A stretch of 64,000 nucleotides of DNA from Trichodesmium erythraeum GBRTRLIN201 (GTDB taxonomy: Bacteria; Cyanobacteriota; Cyanobacteriia; Cyanobacteriales; Microcoleaceae): the NCBI GenBank assembly GCA_018457135.1, contig JAGGDU010000148.1, positions 1 to 64,000 of the forward strand, given 5' to 3'. Of the stretch, positions 10,120 to 19,694 are shown piece after piece (position 1 is the stretch's first letter; every line of letters starts with the position of its first letter). Under the pieces are notes generated by a model. That model did no database searches, was not told the DNA's origin, and was given only the letters and a program-made list of their open reading frames with translations. A program made the position numbers and the translations under genes.

Positions 10120-10150
10120 CCCTCCTAACTTTAGGGGGGAATTTTGTTTT
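10120..10150 (+). terminator. Rho-independent terminator after RTX gene
   Basis: The stem CCCTCC/GGGGGG has a TAACTTTA loop and is followed by AATTTTGTTTT. It lies 67 bp after the RTX stop codon. This is the clearest intrinsic terminator in the window. Confidence 0.75.
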
Positions 10151-10284
10151 AGCTAAGTTGAGAAGTCTGCTTTAATTGTTTTGAGTCAAATATTTACAGC
10201 GGTTTTCATTTCAGTACACCACAGTAGGGGGTAATGGCATATAGCTTGGCGCCATGGGCTTCGCCTTTTTTCTGACGGAATGCT

Positions 10285-10330
10285 CGGCTTTCGATGTTGG
10301 GGAAAGCCGTTAGTGAATCTTTGCCCCAAC
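10285..10330. other. Overlapping, mutually exclusive inverted repeats
   Basis: CGGCTTT (10285-10291) pairs with AAAGCCG (10303-10309), while GTTGGGG (10296-10302) pairs with CCCCAAC (10324-10330). The two hairpins cannot form fully together. The segment is more GC-rich than its surroundings and lies downstream of the convergent RTX and xisI genes. It could be a mobile palindromic element or an attenuator-like structure; no function is established. Confidence 0.5.
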
Positions 10331-10379
10331 AAAAATGCACCTACTAAATATGTTGGTTCTGCGCAGCATTTTGTAGAAA

Positions 10380-10719
10380 CTAATTAACCGCAAATTCACT
10401 ATGGGAACTTACCTCTACTGGATGAAAACCCAAAACAATTTGACTTTTAGGAATACCTGCATTCACTAAAAATTTTGCAATACCATCTTCTAAACCATTT
10501 ATTTTCATGAGTCCAGATTTTATTACCAATAATTTCTAAATGTACAATACAACGATGTAACCTTCGCCTATTTTCCCAGCCCCAAGTCAGAAACAAATAA
10601 TACGACTTATCCTCACTGAAAATCAAATGACGTTTGACTTTTCCATAGGGATAAGGAAGGTTTGCATATTCTTTTAAAATAGGATAAATAATTTCATCAT
10701 AGTTTGTGATTGAATCCAT
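10380..10719 (-). pseudogene. xisI: xisI (fdxN element excision controlling factor), frameshifted
   Basis: The N-terminal 66 residues (from MDSITNYDEIIYPILKEYA, with LFLTWGWENRRRLHRCIVHL) match the XisI family. After KIWTHEN, at about 10498-10506, the frame shifts by one base. The other frame continues the family sequence as NGLEDGIAKFLVNAGIPKSQ and GFHPVEVSSHSEFAVN to a stop at 10380. In the uncorrected frame a 90-residue product with a garbled tail would be made. XisI and XisH were described as controlling excision of the fdxN element in Anabaena, and the pair is widespread in cyanobacteria outside that context. Its partner xisH lies 11 bp upstream and is also broken. Confidence 0.85.
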
Positions 10720-10730
10720 AGTAAAATTAC

Positions 10731-11124
10731 TTACTCTACTTGGTCAAAAACTAACAAATTTACAATACTTCGTTTTCAAAGTAGCTTACCAATAGGTTCT
10801 TCAAAAATATCTTCATAAGCTGATTGTTTAATTGCTAAATATAATATTCTGGATTCTTGCTTATCTCTTAAAATTTCCCTATATAAAATATATTAACCTA
10901 GAGCTTTTTCTAAATCATTAATTAGAAATGCATTAATAAAGTTTTTAATTTCTACAGCAATTTTTGGGTTACTTTTATCTGTGATAATTAATTTTTTAGA
11001 TCCCAAATCTACAAATAAATTTTTTTTTGCTAATAGATAAAATTAAAGGGTCGTCTTTAATATTCCAGCTATCTTTGATTAAAGCATTTTTTACTGTATT
11101 GTGATAAAAGTTTTTGGCTGACAT
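10731..11124 (-). pseudogene. xisH: xisH (fdxN element excision controlling factor), broken
   Basis: On the minus strand the sequence starts MSAKNFYHNTVKNALIKDSW, typical of XisH. The frame breaks in an A9 run (about 11018-11028) and continues in another frame as LFVDLGSKKLIITDKSNPK, IAVEIKNFINAF, LEKALG-stop-YILYREIL, ESRILYLAIKQSAYEDIF, EEPIGKLL-stop-KRSIVNLLVFD. It therefore has one frameshift and two in-frame stops. XisH has a PD-(D/E)xK nuclease-like core, and the Glu-x-Lys of VEIK is still visible. It forms a dead two-gene pair with xisI. Confidence 0.85.
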
Positions 11125-11301
11125 CAGTCTTTGTTTCTAAAAAGATAAATTAATCTATAGTAATCCTAAATGATTTGTGAAAAAAACTGTGGAGGTTTGG
11201 TCTACAAACTCTAGCAGAAGGGGTTTGGTCTCCAAACACTTACAATAAAATGCTACAACCTAATTTAGGAATGCTTTAATATCCTATATTGATATTTGAC
11301 G

Positions 11302-14241
11302 ATGAAAATAGAAAAATATCTCAGATTAGCAAAATCATATTTGACTAAAGGCAATTTAAGTCAGGCAATAGAAATATGTGAACAAATATTAGAAATACAA
11401 CCAAACTCCGCTCATGCTTACAGAATATTAGGGGAAATTTACCAAGCAGAAGAGAATTTTGAAAAAGCTATGTATGCTTATACAAAAGCTGTGGAGATTC
11501 AACCAAAATATGCAGAAGTTCATGCTTTTCTCGCTTGGTTATACAGTCAGAAAAAATGGCTGAGTGAAGCAGCTAATCAATATCAAAAAGCGATTAATTT
11601 AGGACTAAAATGGCCAGAATTATATTATAATTTAGGTAATATATTCTATCAAGTTCGATATTTTGAATCAGCAATTCAATGCTATGAAAATGCAATTGTT
11701 ATCAAACCGAATTACATTAATGCTTATTTGGGTTTAGGCATTATTTTTGAAAGGGAAAGAAATTATCAAGCGGCAGTTGATATTTATAGAAAAGTCATAG
11801 AATTAAACCCAGATTTTGTAGAAGGATATAATAATTTAGGTCGTATTTTAGCTAATTGGAATCGAAGGTCAGAAGCTATTGAGGTTTATCAACAAGCTTT
11901 AGTTTTAAAGCCTGATTCAGCAAGTTTATATAATAATCTTGGTTTTACTTTATTAAATGAAAATCCTATAGAGGCGATCGCTGCTTATTATCGTGCTATA
12001 GAATTAGACCCATTATTGATCAAAGCCCATTATAATTTGGGTAAAGCATTACAAATAATTGGGGAGCATGAATTGGCAGTAAAATCTTTTCAAGAAGTTA
12101 TTAGATTGAAGGGAAAAAAAGATAATTTATTGGTTTATAGTGATTGTGCTTTTTCTCTAATGACTATAGGAAAGTTTCAAACTGCTTTTGTTTACTTAAA
12201 AAATGTAATTACTAATAATAAGTTTGTTGATGGTTGTTGGCAGGTATTAGAGTCGAAGTTAGGTAATTTGGAGCATATAGAATATGATAAAATGTATTTA
12301 ACAAAAGTAGCTGTGTTGAATTTTATTAAAGAGCTAAAAAAGTTAGATATTAATTCAGAAAATTATCAGCAATCTTCTCAAAAAATATCTCGGTATTTGC
12401 TGAGTTATTATATTAATTTTGGCAATGTATTGATGGAAAATGAGTTTTATAAAAGTGCTGAAAATATTTATCATAAGGCGTTAAAAATTAAACCAAATTC
12501 GGCAGATATTTATTGGTTATTAGGGAATAATTTGGCTAAACAAAAACGGTTAAATTCAGCAATTATTAGTTACCAAATAGCTCTGCAAATTTTACTTAAT
12601 GAAAATAGAATTAATCAGACGACAAAGATTTATTTTGAGTTGGGTAAGATTATGGAAAAACAGCAAAGATGGCAGGCAGCAAGAGATTATTATAGTAAAG
12701 TATTATCCGGAAAAGTAGAAGATATATTAAATAATGATTTTAATAATGATTTTTTGCCTTATCCAAAGTTAGAGGGATTATATTTATCTACAAAAGATTG
12801 GTTGCAGAAATTAGATGGTAATAATTATCAGAAACGATATAAAGAAGTAAGATTAGAAAAATTAGCAACAGAATATAGAGAAGAATCTATAAAATCTCCT
12901 ATTAAAGTAAGTGTTGAAAATAAGAAGAAAGATTTAGAATGTCTTGGGTTAAATTGTAGTGCATGTTTAAAGCAAATTTATCAGTGGTTTGACCCAAAGT
13001 CTCCTGCTCAAGGGATATATAGTCTTAGGGATCAGGGTGAGTTTAGTCAAGATATTGATTTGCTGAGTCAGGAAATATCACTTTTAAACCCCCTTGAAAA
13101 AGAGGGGAAAAAATCTCTAACTCCTGGGAAAAATGAGAGGATGAGTCCTTCTTCCCTAACATCTGTAAGTAAGGAGGAAAGTATACTTAGTTTGACAAAA
13201 GATACAAAAAATGATAAAGAAGGGCTTTCTTACTTTCAGAAACTTTCCCGGAGTCCTACCTTCGTGACTACAGTACCGGAGGGAAGAGCTTGGATAATGC
13301 CCAAGAAAAATTACTGGAGACTATGTTACGGCATTGCTATTATGACTCCAGATAACTATTTATTGTCAGACTTGTCCAGAGAATATCCATCTCCATTGCC
13401 AGGATGTACAAAGCATGACCCAAGTCAACATCGGATTTTTGGTTTTGAAGAACTGCCCCCCCTAGAGAAAATTAATGGTAAGGTAGCAGTATTATCGGTG
13501 TTATCAGGAAATGTCTATTTTCATTGGATGGTAGACCTACTGCCAAGAATAGAGATATTGCGTCAGGGTATTAATTTAGAAGAAATAGATTGGTTTATAG
13601 TTAATGACTATCAACAACCTTTTCAACGAGAGACATTAAAAACTCTTGGTGTCAAACAAGAGAAAATTTTGGCAAGCGATCGCCATCCTCATGTTCAAGC
13701 AACAGAATTAGTCGTCCCTTCATATCCTAGTTATCTGGGATGGTTACAACCCTGGGGATTAAAATTTTTAAGAGAAGTATTTCTTAGAGGTATAACTAAT
13801 AATAAGTCATACTTTCCGGAAAAAATATATATAGGTAGAGGTAATGCTAAGTATCGTCGAGTAATGAATGAAGCAGAAGTAGTAGATATATTACGCCAGT
13901 TTGGTTTTACTTATGTTACTCCAGAGTCAATATCCCTAGAAAATCAGATTAGCACTTTTGCCCATGCCAAAATCATAGTGGCCCCTCATGGAAGTGGTTT
14001 AACAAATATAGTATTCTGTAACCCAGGGACAAAAGTTATCGAACTTTTCTCACCCCACTATCTCAGATACTATTATTGGCATATTAGCCAATTATTAGGA
14101 CTTGAGCATTACTACTTAATTGGTGAAACATTTAGTTGTTATCCAATGAGAAATATAATGTATGAAAGTTCTTTAGTGGAAGATATTTTAGTGAATTTAG
14201 ATTCATTAAATCAGATGCTAAAAGTTGTAGATATTTTTTAA
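11302..14241 (+). CDS. TPR protein with C-terminal GT61-family (DUF563) glycosyltransferase domain
   Basis: A large cytosolic protein of 979 residues from ATG at 11302; a TTG two codons upstream is less likely. Residues ~1-260 and ~365-480 are tetratricopeptide repeats (for example LPDSASLYNNLGFTL-like units), which mediate protein contacts. A spacer holds the pattern C-x-GLNC-x2-CL near residue 555, seen in cyanobacterial TPR-glycosyltransferases. Residues ~650-979 form the GT61 domain, with GNVYFHWMVDLLPRIEILR and IIVAPHGSGLTNIVFC as its signatures. GT61 enzymes transfer sugars such as xylose or GlcNAc. The acceptor here is unknown, perhaps exopolysaccharide or a glycoprotein. It is followed on the same strand by a second TPR-glycosyltransferase 435 bp downstream. 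Confidence 0.85.
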   Translation: MKIEKYLRLAKSYLTKGNLSQAIEICEQILEIQPNSAHAYRILGEIYQAEENFEKAMYAYTKAVEIQPKYAEVHAFLAWLYSQKKWLSEAANQYQKAINLGLKWPELYYNLGNIFYQVRYFESAIQCYENAIVIKPNYINAYLGLGIIFERERNYQAAVDIYRKVIELNPDFVEGYNNLGRILANWNRRSEAIEVYQQALVLKPDSASLYNNLGFTLLNENPIEAIAAYYRAIELDPLLIKAHYNLGKALQIIGEHELAVKSFQEVIRLKGKKDNLLVYSDCAFSLMTIGKFQTAFVYLKNVITNNKFVDGCWQVLESKLGNLEHIEYDKMYLTKVAVLNFIKELKKLDINSENYQQSSQKISRYLLSYYINFGNVLMENEFYKSAENIYHKALKIKPNSADIYWLLGNNLAKQKRLNSAIISYQIALQILLNENRINQTTKIYFELGKIMEKQQRWQAARDYYSKVLSGKVEDILNNDFNNDFLPYPKLEGLYLSTKDWLQKLDGNNYQKRYKEVRLEKLATEYREESIKSPIKVSVENKKKDLECLGLNCSACLKQIYQWFDPKSPAQGIYSLRDQGEFSQDIDLLSQEISLLNPLEKEGKKSLTPGKNERMSPSSLTSVSKEESILSLTKDTKNDKEGLSYFQKLSRSPTFVTTVPEGRAWIMPKKNYWRLCYGIAIMTPDNYLLSDLSREYPSPLPGCTKHDPSQHRIFGFEELPPLEKINGKVAVLSVLSGNVYFHWMVDLLPRIEILRQGINLEEIDWFIVNDYQQPFQRETLKTLGVKQEKILASDRHPHVQATELVVPSYPSYLGWLQPWGLKFLREVFLRGITNNKSYFPEKIYIGRGNAKYRRVMNEAEVVDILRQFGFTYVTPESISLENQISTFAHAKIIVAPHGSGLTNIVFCNPGTKVIELFSPHYLRYYYWHISQLLGLEHYYLIGETFSCYPMRNIMYESSLVEDILVNLDSLNQMLKVVDIF

Positions 14242-14675
14242 GATTATCCTTATTTGAAAAAAAAAGGGGGGAGGTGAATGAAATAGAATAAGAAAGTAAG
14301 TTATTTCAGTTTTTAATTATGAGTGATAAGTTAACAGTGTCTAAGGCTGAGTTAGGAGAGTTAAAATACTGAATTTTATTTTTTCCTCAACAAAAATAGC
14401 AGAATATTTGATACTGAATTTTCTGGCAAACATTTAGTTTACTCTTTGTGTTTTTATCATCTTCTTTGTTAAGTTAGAAAATACTGATCAAGTAAATCTT
14501 AAGGAAAAAAACTGTTACTTGTTAAGTTAAGGTCTGTATAGCATTACAAAAAATTGGATTTCTATACTAGCCTAACCTCAAGCTACAAGTGCTTAAGGTT
14601 TTGTTTGTAAGTGTTTTTTTTGAGACCGTCAAACCCATAAATAAACTTAATTAATAGTAGCTAAAAAAAAAGAAT
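14242..14675. other. intergenic between two TPR-glycosyltransferase genes
   Basis: 434 bp of AT-rich DNA. An A-run followed by GGGGGGAGG lies just after the first gene. No convincing terminator or frame is seen, so the two genes may have separate promoters. Confidence 0.4.
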
Positions 14676-17600
14676 ATGGCATCAATAAATCCTCAGGAAA
14701 CTGCAGCAGAAAATTTCCACAAAAAAGCAGAAGCTTATTTAGCAGAAAAGAAATTTGACGAAGCGATCGCCTCCTGCGAATTAGCAATAAAAATAGAAGA
14801 TAATTATTTTCCTGCCTACAAAACTTTAGGGAATACTTGGCAAGCTCAAGGAAAATTAGCAGAAGCAGAAAATTGGTACAAAAAAGCGTTAGAAATCAAA
14901 TCAAATTGGCCGGAAATATATGCTAATCTAGGCAGTTTATATGCCATGCAGCAAAAATGGGAAGAAGCAATATCCTATTATCAAAAAGCTGTAGATATCA
15001 AACCAGATTTTGCTGGTGCTTATCGCAATATGAGGAAAGTATGGTTAAGTTTAGGCAATCAAAAATTAGCTACATATTGTCAGTATAAAGTATTGTCTAT
15101 AGAACCAGAAAAAGCTACCTTTGAAGAATTTATGAATGTAGGGAAAACTCTGGAAAAGGAAGGTAGCTTAAATGACGCAATATCTTGTTATCGAATGGCA
15201 ACTAAATTAAATAGTAATTCATCAGAAGCTTATCAAAATTTAGGAGAAGCTTTAAAAGAGCAAGGAAACTTAGATGAAGCGACAGTCTGTTGTCGGAAAG
15301 CGATAGAATTAAAGGTAAATGGTAAGAAAATAGAAAATTCAGATGATACTTTAGGAGCAGCGAGTAAATACAATTTAATTTCTAGTCAAGAGTTAAATTC
15401 TGGAGATACTTTAGTTGGTAGTTTAAGTAGTAATAAAGTTAATGGTCATAACACTCTTGTGAGAGCAACTATCCCAACAACTTCTCCGACGGTTAATGCT
15501 GAAGATATAGAAACTTATATGGTAGAGGCAGAGACTTACGTTAACCAGAAAAAATGGGAACAAGCAATTGCTGTAAGTAAGCAAGTTATTCAAACTAAAA
15601 CAGAACCCAAAGCTTATAAAATAATTGGTAATTCTTTACAAGCTATGGGTAAATTACAAGAAGCATTAGATTGGTACAATAAAGCATTAAAAATTAAGCC
15701 TGATTTTGGAGAAGTATATGCAAATATAGGAACTATATTTGCTCAACAAAAACAGTGGGGACAGGCTATACAAAATTATCTAAGAGCAATTGAAATTAAG
15801 CCAGAATTTGCGGGAGCATATCGAAACTTAGCGAAAATTTATACTCAGGTTAATAAGTCACAAGAAGCAGCAGAATACCTATATCAGGCAATAAGATTAG
15901 AACCAGGAAAAGCTACTGCACAAGATTTTTTATTCACTGGCAATACTCTGAGTGAAAATGGTAAATTAGAACAGGCGATCGCTTGTTATCAACAATTAAT
16001 ATCTGCTGATCCAAATAGTTTTGAAGCTTATGAAAAACTAGGAGATAGTTTACTAAAGCAGGGGCAGTTAGAGCTAAGTTTACAGAATTATAAAAATGCT
16101 CAAAAACTAAAACCATATTCTACAGAAATTAAGCAAAAAATTGGAGAAATTTATTACAGATATGGAGAATATTTCCAAAAAAAAGAAAAAGTAGAAGAGG
16201 CAGTAAAAGCTTATCGTCAAGCAATAGAAAATTATCCACAATATGATATACCTTATGGAAAATTAGGAGAAGTTTTTTCCCAACAGGAAAAATGGGAAGA
16301 AGCTGTCAAAGTATATGAAAAAGCAAGTCAAATAAAACCAGATAATTCTTGGTATTATAACAGCTTAGGAGAAGCTCTAAAGAAGTTAGAAAAATGGGAA
16401 GAAGCTGTTATGGCTTACCGCAAAGCTATACAATTAAATCCTGACTTTTCTTGGTCTCATAATAACTTAGCAGACTGTCTAGTAAAACTAGGGAAACGGG
16501 AAGAAGCTGTTGTAGCCTATCGTCAAGCAATAAAATTAAAACCTGACTTTACTTGGTCTTATATTAATTTAGGAAATACTCTTTGGGAAATAGGAAATTG
16601 GCAAGAGGCGATCAACCCCTATAGTCGCGCTTTAGAATTAAAAGCAGATCTGCCAGAAACTTATCAAAAATTGGGACATGCTCTGAAAAAACGTGCTGAG
16701 TTAGATTTAGAAGAATCAATTAAATGGTATCGTAAAGCTATAGAAAATGACCCCGATAATGAGAAGCTTTATCACAAAGCGTTAGAGGTTAAGCCAGAAG
16801 ACCACACACTTTATTTACAACTAGGGAATACATTAGTAAAAAAAGGAAAAACTCATGGAGCGATCGCCTTTTATCAGTTAGGTTTACAAATTAATCCAGA
16901 TGATTCAGAAATTCAAGGGCAACTAGAAAAAATATTACCGAAAAAAAATACTTTAAGGGAAAAGAAAAAAGATAATAGGAAAAAGAATAAAGTTCCTATT
17001 TTTCCATTACCTTCTAGTCCTGTTATTGAAAAAAATGAAGAGAAAAAAGTTCCTATTTCTCCATTACCTTCTAGTCCTGTTATTGAAAAAGAAGATACCT
17101 ATCAATTATGGCTTAAGGAAAACTTACCTAACTCAGACCAACTCAAGAAAATGTCAGAAAATTTAAAGATTTTCCGATACCAACCATTGATTAGTATTAT
17201 ACTGCAAGAAAAATCAGGATCTCCATACATTCAAAAGACGATTGAATCATTAATAAATCAAATTTATCCTAACTGGGAACTTTGCTATATTTCTGATAAA
17301 CTTCCGCAAAATATAGAAGCAAACAACAAAATTAAATTAGTCATAAAAAGTGAAAATAGGGATATTGCTACAGACTTAAATGCGGCATTAGCATTAGCAA
17401 CAGGAGATTTTGTTACTCTATTAAATCCTGAGGATATTTTAACACCAGATGCACTTTATGAAATGGTGTTATTTCTGAATAGATATCCAGATTCAGATAT
17501 GATTTATTCTGATGAAGATAAACTGACCAGTGAAGGAAAATTAATTGAACCATACTTTAAACCAAATTGGTCTCCAGATTCATTTTTATCCCGAATGTAT

Positions 17601-19136
17601 ACAGGTCATTTGTGTATATATCGCCGAGAATTATTGGAAAAATTGAATGGTTTTCGAGTCGGATATGAAAGTAGTTATGAATATGATTTAATTCTCCGTT
17701 TAAGCGAAGTAAGTCAAAAAATATTTCATATTCCTAAGGTACTTTATCACAGCAGAATTCCGGAAAATGGAGGAGAAATAGATTGGGAAATATCAAAAGA
17801 AACTACTAAAAAAACATTAACTGAAGCATTAGCCAGAAGAGGAGAAATGGGAACAGTTTATAGTGTGCCCAACCATCCTGGTTTTTATCGAGTCCGATAT
17901 CAAATATCAGAACAAAAATTAGTCAGTATAATTATTCCCACTAGGAATTTAGGAAATATTTTAGATAGATGTTTGGAGTCAATATTTACTCAAACTACCT
18001 ATCCAAATTATGAAGTAATAGTAATAGATAATGGTAGTGATGAACCAGAAACATTATCTATTATTGAGAAGTGGAAAAATCAACAACCAGAACGTTTCAA
18101 ATGTTATGAAAAGAATATTCCTTTCAATTTCTCCAAACTCAATAATTATGCCGTAGAGAAAGCAGAAGGTGATTATTTACTATTCTTAAATAATGATACG
18201 GAAGTCAAAACAGCCGACTGGTTAGAAGCAATGGTTGAGCAAGCACAAAGAGAAACAATAGGAGCTGTCGGAGCTTTATTATTATATCCAGACAATACAA
18301 TTCAACACGCCGGAGTTGTACTAGGAATGCGAAGTGTTGCAGACCATAGTCACCGAGGTTTTTCTCCCACCGACGCTGGATACAAAGGTCAAATTATTTC
18401 TGTGAATAATTATTCTGCCGTAACTGCAGCGTGTTTAATGTGTCGGCGAGAAGTATTTGAGCAAGTGGGAGGATTTGATGAAGAGTTAGCTGTAGCATTT
18501 AATGATGTAGATTTATGTTTAAAAATAATATATAAAGGTTATCGAAATATTTATTTACCTCACGCCGTTTTATATCACCACGAGTCAAAAAGTCGGGGAG
18601 TAGAAAATACCGGAGAAAAACAACTACGTTTCCAACAAGAAATTCAGAATATGAAGCAAAGGTGGAAAGATTTAATAGACGAAGATCCTTGTTATCATCC
18701 TCATTTAACTCGACAACAAGAAGACTTTAGTTTAAGAGTTCAAACAAATGTAGAAGTTGCTCTTTCTATGTATGATAAAGATCCAGAAATAGTTGGATGT
18801 TCTATAGATGTACCATCACCAGGAGTAAAGCAAAATATTAGTTCTATTTGTATAGGTGGGTGGGTAGTTGGAAAAAAATCTTCTCCAGTCACAGTTAAAC
18901 TAATTTCTTTAACTAAATCAGGTAAAGTTTTGCGGGAAGTTCCTGCTAATTTACATCGTCCAGATGTAGGTAAAATTCATCCTGAGTATCCTTATGCTCA
19001 ACATTCTGGTTTTTGGGGAGAAATAGAAGTAATTGAGATTGCACCAGAGTCGAAAATTTCCTTAGAAGCTATTTTCAAAGATGGTTCTCATGTGCGACTG
19101 GGTATGGTAAGTTTTAAGTGTCCTAATTTGATTTAA
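14676..19136 (+). CDS. TPR protein with tandem GT2 glycosyltransferase domains
   Basis: A 1486-residue protein. Residues ~10-215 and ~280-760 contain some twenty tetratricopeptide repeats (KALEIKSNWPEIYANLGSLY-type). A lysine-rich linker near 765-810 holds a 19-residue duplication (VPISPLPSSPVIEK) encoded by a 57-bp DNA repeat. Residues ~845-1080 form a first GT2-like domain with MIYSDEDKL as its DxD-like site. Residues ~1085-1350 form a classical GT-A domain: VSIIIPTRNLGNILDRCLES, FLNNDTEV, and QVGGFDEELAVAFNDVDLCL for acceptor and metal binding. This twin arrangement resembles rhamnosyl- or O-antigen glycosyltransferases. A ~100-residue strand-rich module ends it. It is likely cytosolic, building surface glycans or glycosylating proteins held by the TPRs. 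Confidence 0.85.
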   Translation: MASINPQETAAENFHKKAEAYLAEKKFDEAIASCELAIKIEDNYFPAYKTLGNTWQAQGKLAEAENWYKKALEIKSNWPEIYANLGSLYAMQQKWEEAISYYQKAVDIKPDFAGAYRNMRKVWLSLGNQKLATYCQYKVLSIEPEKATFEEFMNVGKTLEKEGSLNDAISCYRMATKLNSNSSEAYQNLGEALKEQGNLDEATVCCRKAIELKVNGKKIENSDDTLGAASKYNLISSQELNSGDTLVGSLSSNKVNGHNTLVRATIPTTSPTVNAEDIETYMVEAETYVNQKKWEQAIAVSKQVIQTKTEPKAYKIIGNSLQAMGKLQEALDWYNKALKIKPDFGEVYANIGTIFAQQKQWGQAIQNYLRAIEIKPEFAGAYRNLAKIYTQVNKSQEAAEYLYQAIRLEPGKATAQDFLFTGNTLSENGKLEQAIACYQQLISADPNSFEAYEKLGDSLLKQGQLELSLQNYKNAQKLKPYSTEIKQKIGEIYYRYGEYFQKKEKVEEAVKAYRQAIENYPQYDIPYGKLGEVFSQQEKWEEAVKVYEKASQIKPDNSWYYNSLGEALKKLEKWEEAVMAYRKAIQLNPDFSWSHNNLADCLVKLGKREEAVVAYRQAIKLKPDFTWSYINLGNTLWEIGNWQEAINPYSRALELKADLPETYQKLGHALKKRAELDLEESIKWYRKAIENDPDNEKLYHKALEVKPEDHTLYLQLGNTLVKKGKTHGAIAFYQLGLQINPDDSEIQGQLEKILPKKNTLREKKKDNRKKNKVPIFPLPSSPVIEKNEEKKVPISPLPSSPVIEKEDTYQLWLKENLPNSDQLKKMSENLKIFRYQPLISIILQEKSGSPYIQKTIESLINQIYPNWELCYISDKLPQNIEANNKIKLVIKSENRDIATDLNAALALATGDFVTLLNPEDILTPDALYEMVLFLNRYPDSDMIYSDEDKLTSEGKLIEPYFKPNWSPDSFLSRMYTGHLCIYRRELLEKLNGFRVGYESSYEYDLILRLSEVSQKIFHIPKVLYHSRIPENGGEIDWEISKETTKKTLTEALARRGEMGTVYSVPNHPGFYRVRYQISEQKLVSIIIPTRNLGNILDRCLESIFTQTTYPNYEVIVIDNGSDEPETLSIIEKWKNQQPERFKCYEKNIPFNFSKLNNYAVEKAEGDYLLFLNNDTEVKTADWLEAMVEQAQRETIGAVGALLLYPDNTIQHAGVVLGMRSVADHSHRGFSPTDAGYKGQIISVNNYSAVTAACLMCRREVFEQVGGFDEELAVAFNDVDLCLKIIYKGYRNIYLPHAVLYHHESKSRGVENTGEKQLRFQQEIQNMKQRWKDLIDEDPCYHPHLTRQQEDFSLRVQTNVEVALSMYDKDPEIVGCSIDVPSPGVKQNISSICIGGWVVGKKSSPVTVKLISLTKSGKVLREVPANLHRPDVGKIHPEYPYAQHSGFWGEIEVIEIAPESKISLEAIFKDGSHVRLGMVSFKCPNLI
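16989..17102 (+). repeat. 57-bp in-frame tandem duplication
   Basis: Two nearly identical 57-bp units (19 codons) lie side by side in the linker between the TPR and glycosyltransferase parts. They encode two copies of VPISPLPSSPVIEK, the first with F for S. Frame is kept and the linker is lengthened. Confidence 0.85.
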
Positions 19137-19146
19137 TTTGTTGAAA

Positions 19147-19173
19147 TTACCTCATTCTTAAAGGGTGAGGTAA
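19147..19173 (+). terminator. Hairpin downstream of TPR-GT2 gene
   Basis: A perfect 8-bp stem TTACCTCA/TGAGGTAA with an 11-nt loop begins 11 bp after the stop codon. Only a weak T-rich tail (ACTTTACTT) follows, so it may be a terminator or an mRNA 3'-end stabiliser. Confidence 0.5.
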
Positions 19174-19298
19174 ACTTTACTTAGTTAGCTATAACTTAAA
19201 AAGCTAGAGAACAAAAATATCAATTTAAAACTGTAGTTTTAACTGAATTGGAAAATGATTATCCTGACTTTTAGTATCAACTTTTCTAATGCAGTTTT

Positions 19299-19434
19299 GA
19301 TGATTATTACTACTCGAAATATCCATAATGAATAGGATTAACTTCTTATCCTATTAAAATCTTAGTGATGATTATTACTACTCGAAATATCCATAATGAA
19401 TAGGATTAACTTCTTATCCTATTAAAATCTTAGT
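19299..19434. repeat. Perfect 68-bp tandem duplication with internal hairpin
   Basis: Copies 19299-19366 and 19367-19434 appear identical. Each contains the inverted repeat AATAGGAT/ATCCTATT with a 9-nt loop. The second copy overlaps the 3' end of the methyltransferase relic at 19414-19612. Perfect identity points to a recent event. Confidence 0.85.
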
Positions 19435-19612
19435 TATGTAAAAGCCAAATGCTTTGGTAATAAGGGGTGGTACAGTATGACAAATTTGTGCATAGTTTTC
19501 CATTGTAGTACCTTTAAATATAAAGGGATAAGCAAAAGATTCAATACAGGTACATCCTCTAGGTGATACAAATCTATTTTCTTCAGGATGGATACAAGTT
19601 ATTCCTCTTGTT
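19414..19612 (-). pseudogene. C-terminal relic of a DNA (cytosine-5) methyltransferase
   Basis: Minus-strand reading between a TGA near 19612 and a TAA at 19414 gives ITCIHPEENRFVSPRGCTC, IESFAYPFIFKGTTMENYAQ and ICHTVPPLITKAFGFYIT. This matches motifs IX-X of C5 methyltransferases, normally R-x3-ARIQSFP, then FKG, then YxQIGNAVPPLLAKA. The GNAVPP motif has decayed to CHTVPP. The catalytic PC motif, SAM-binding motifs and a start codon are missing. It is a 3' fragment of an old restriction-modification or orphan methylase gene. Confidence 0.7.
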
Positions 19613-19694
19613 CAATAAGTAGTATAAGAAGGAAGATATTTTTTGTCCTTCCATCGAAAAACCCTAACTGATAAATGAAACGAATCCCATTTAA

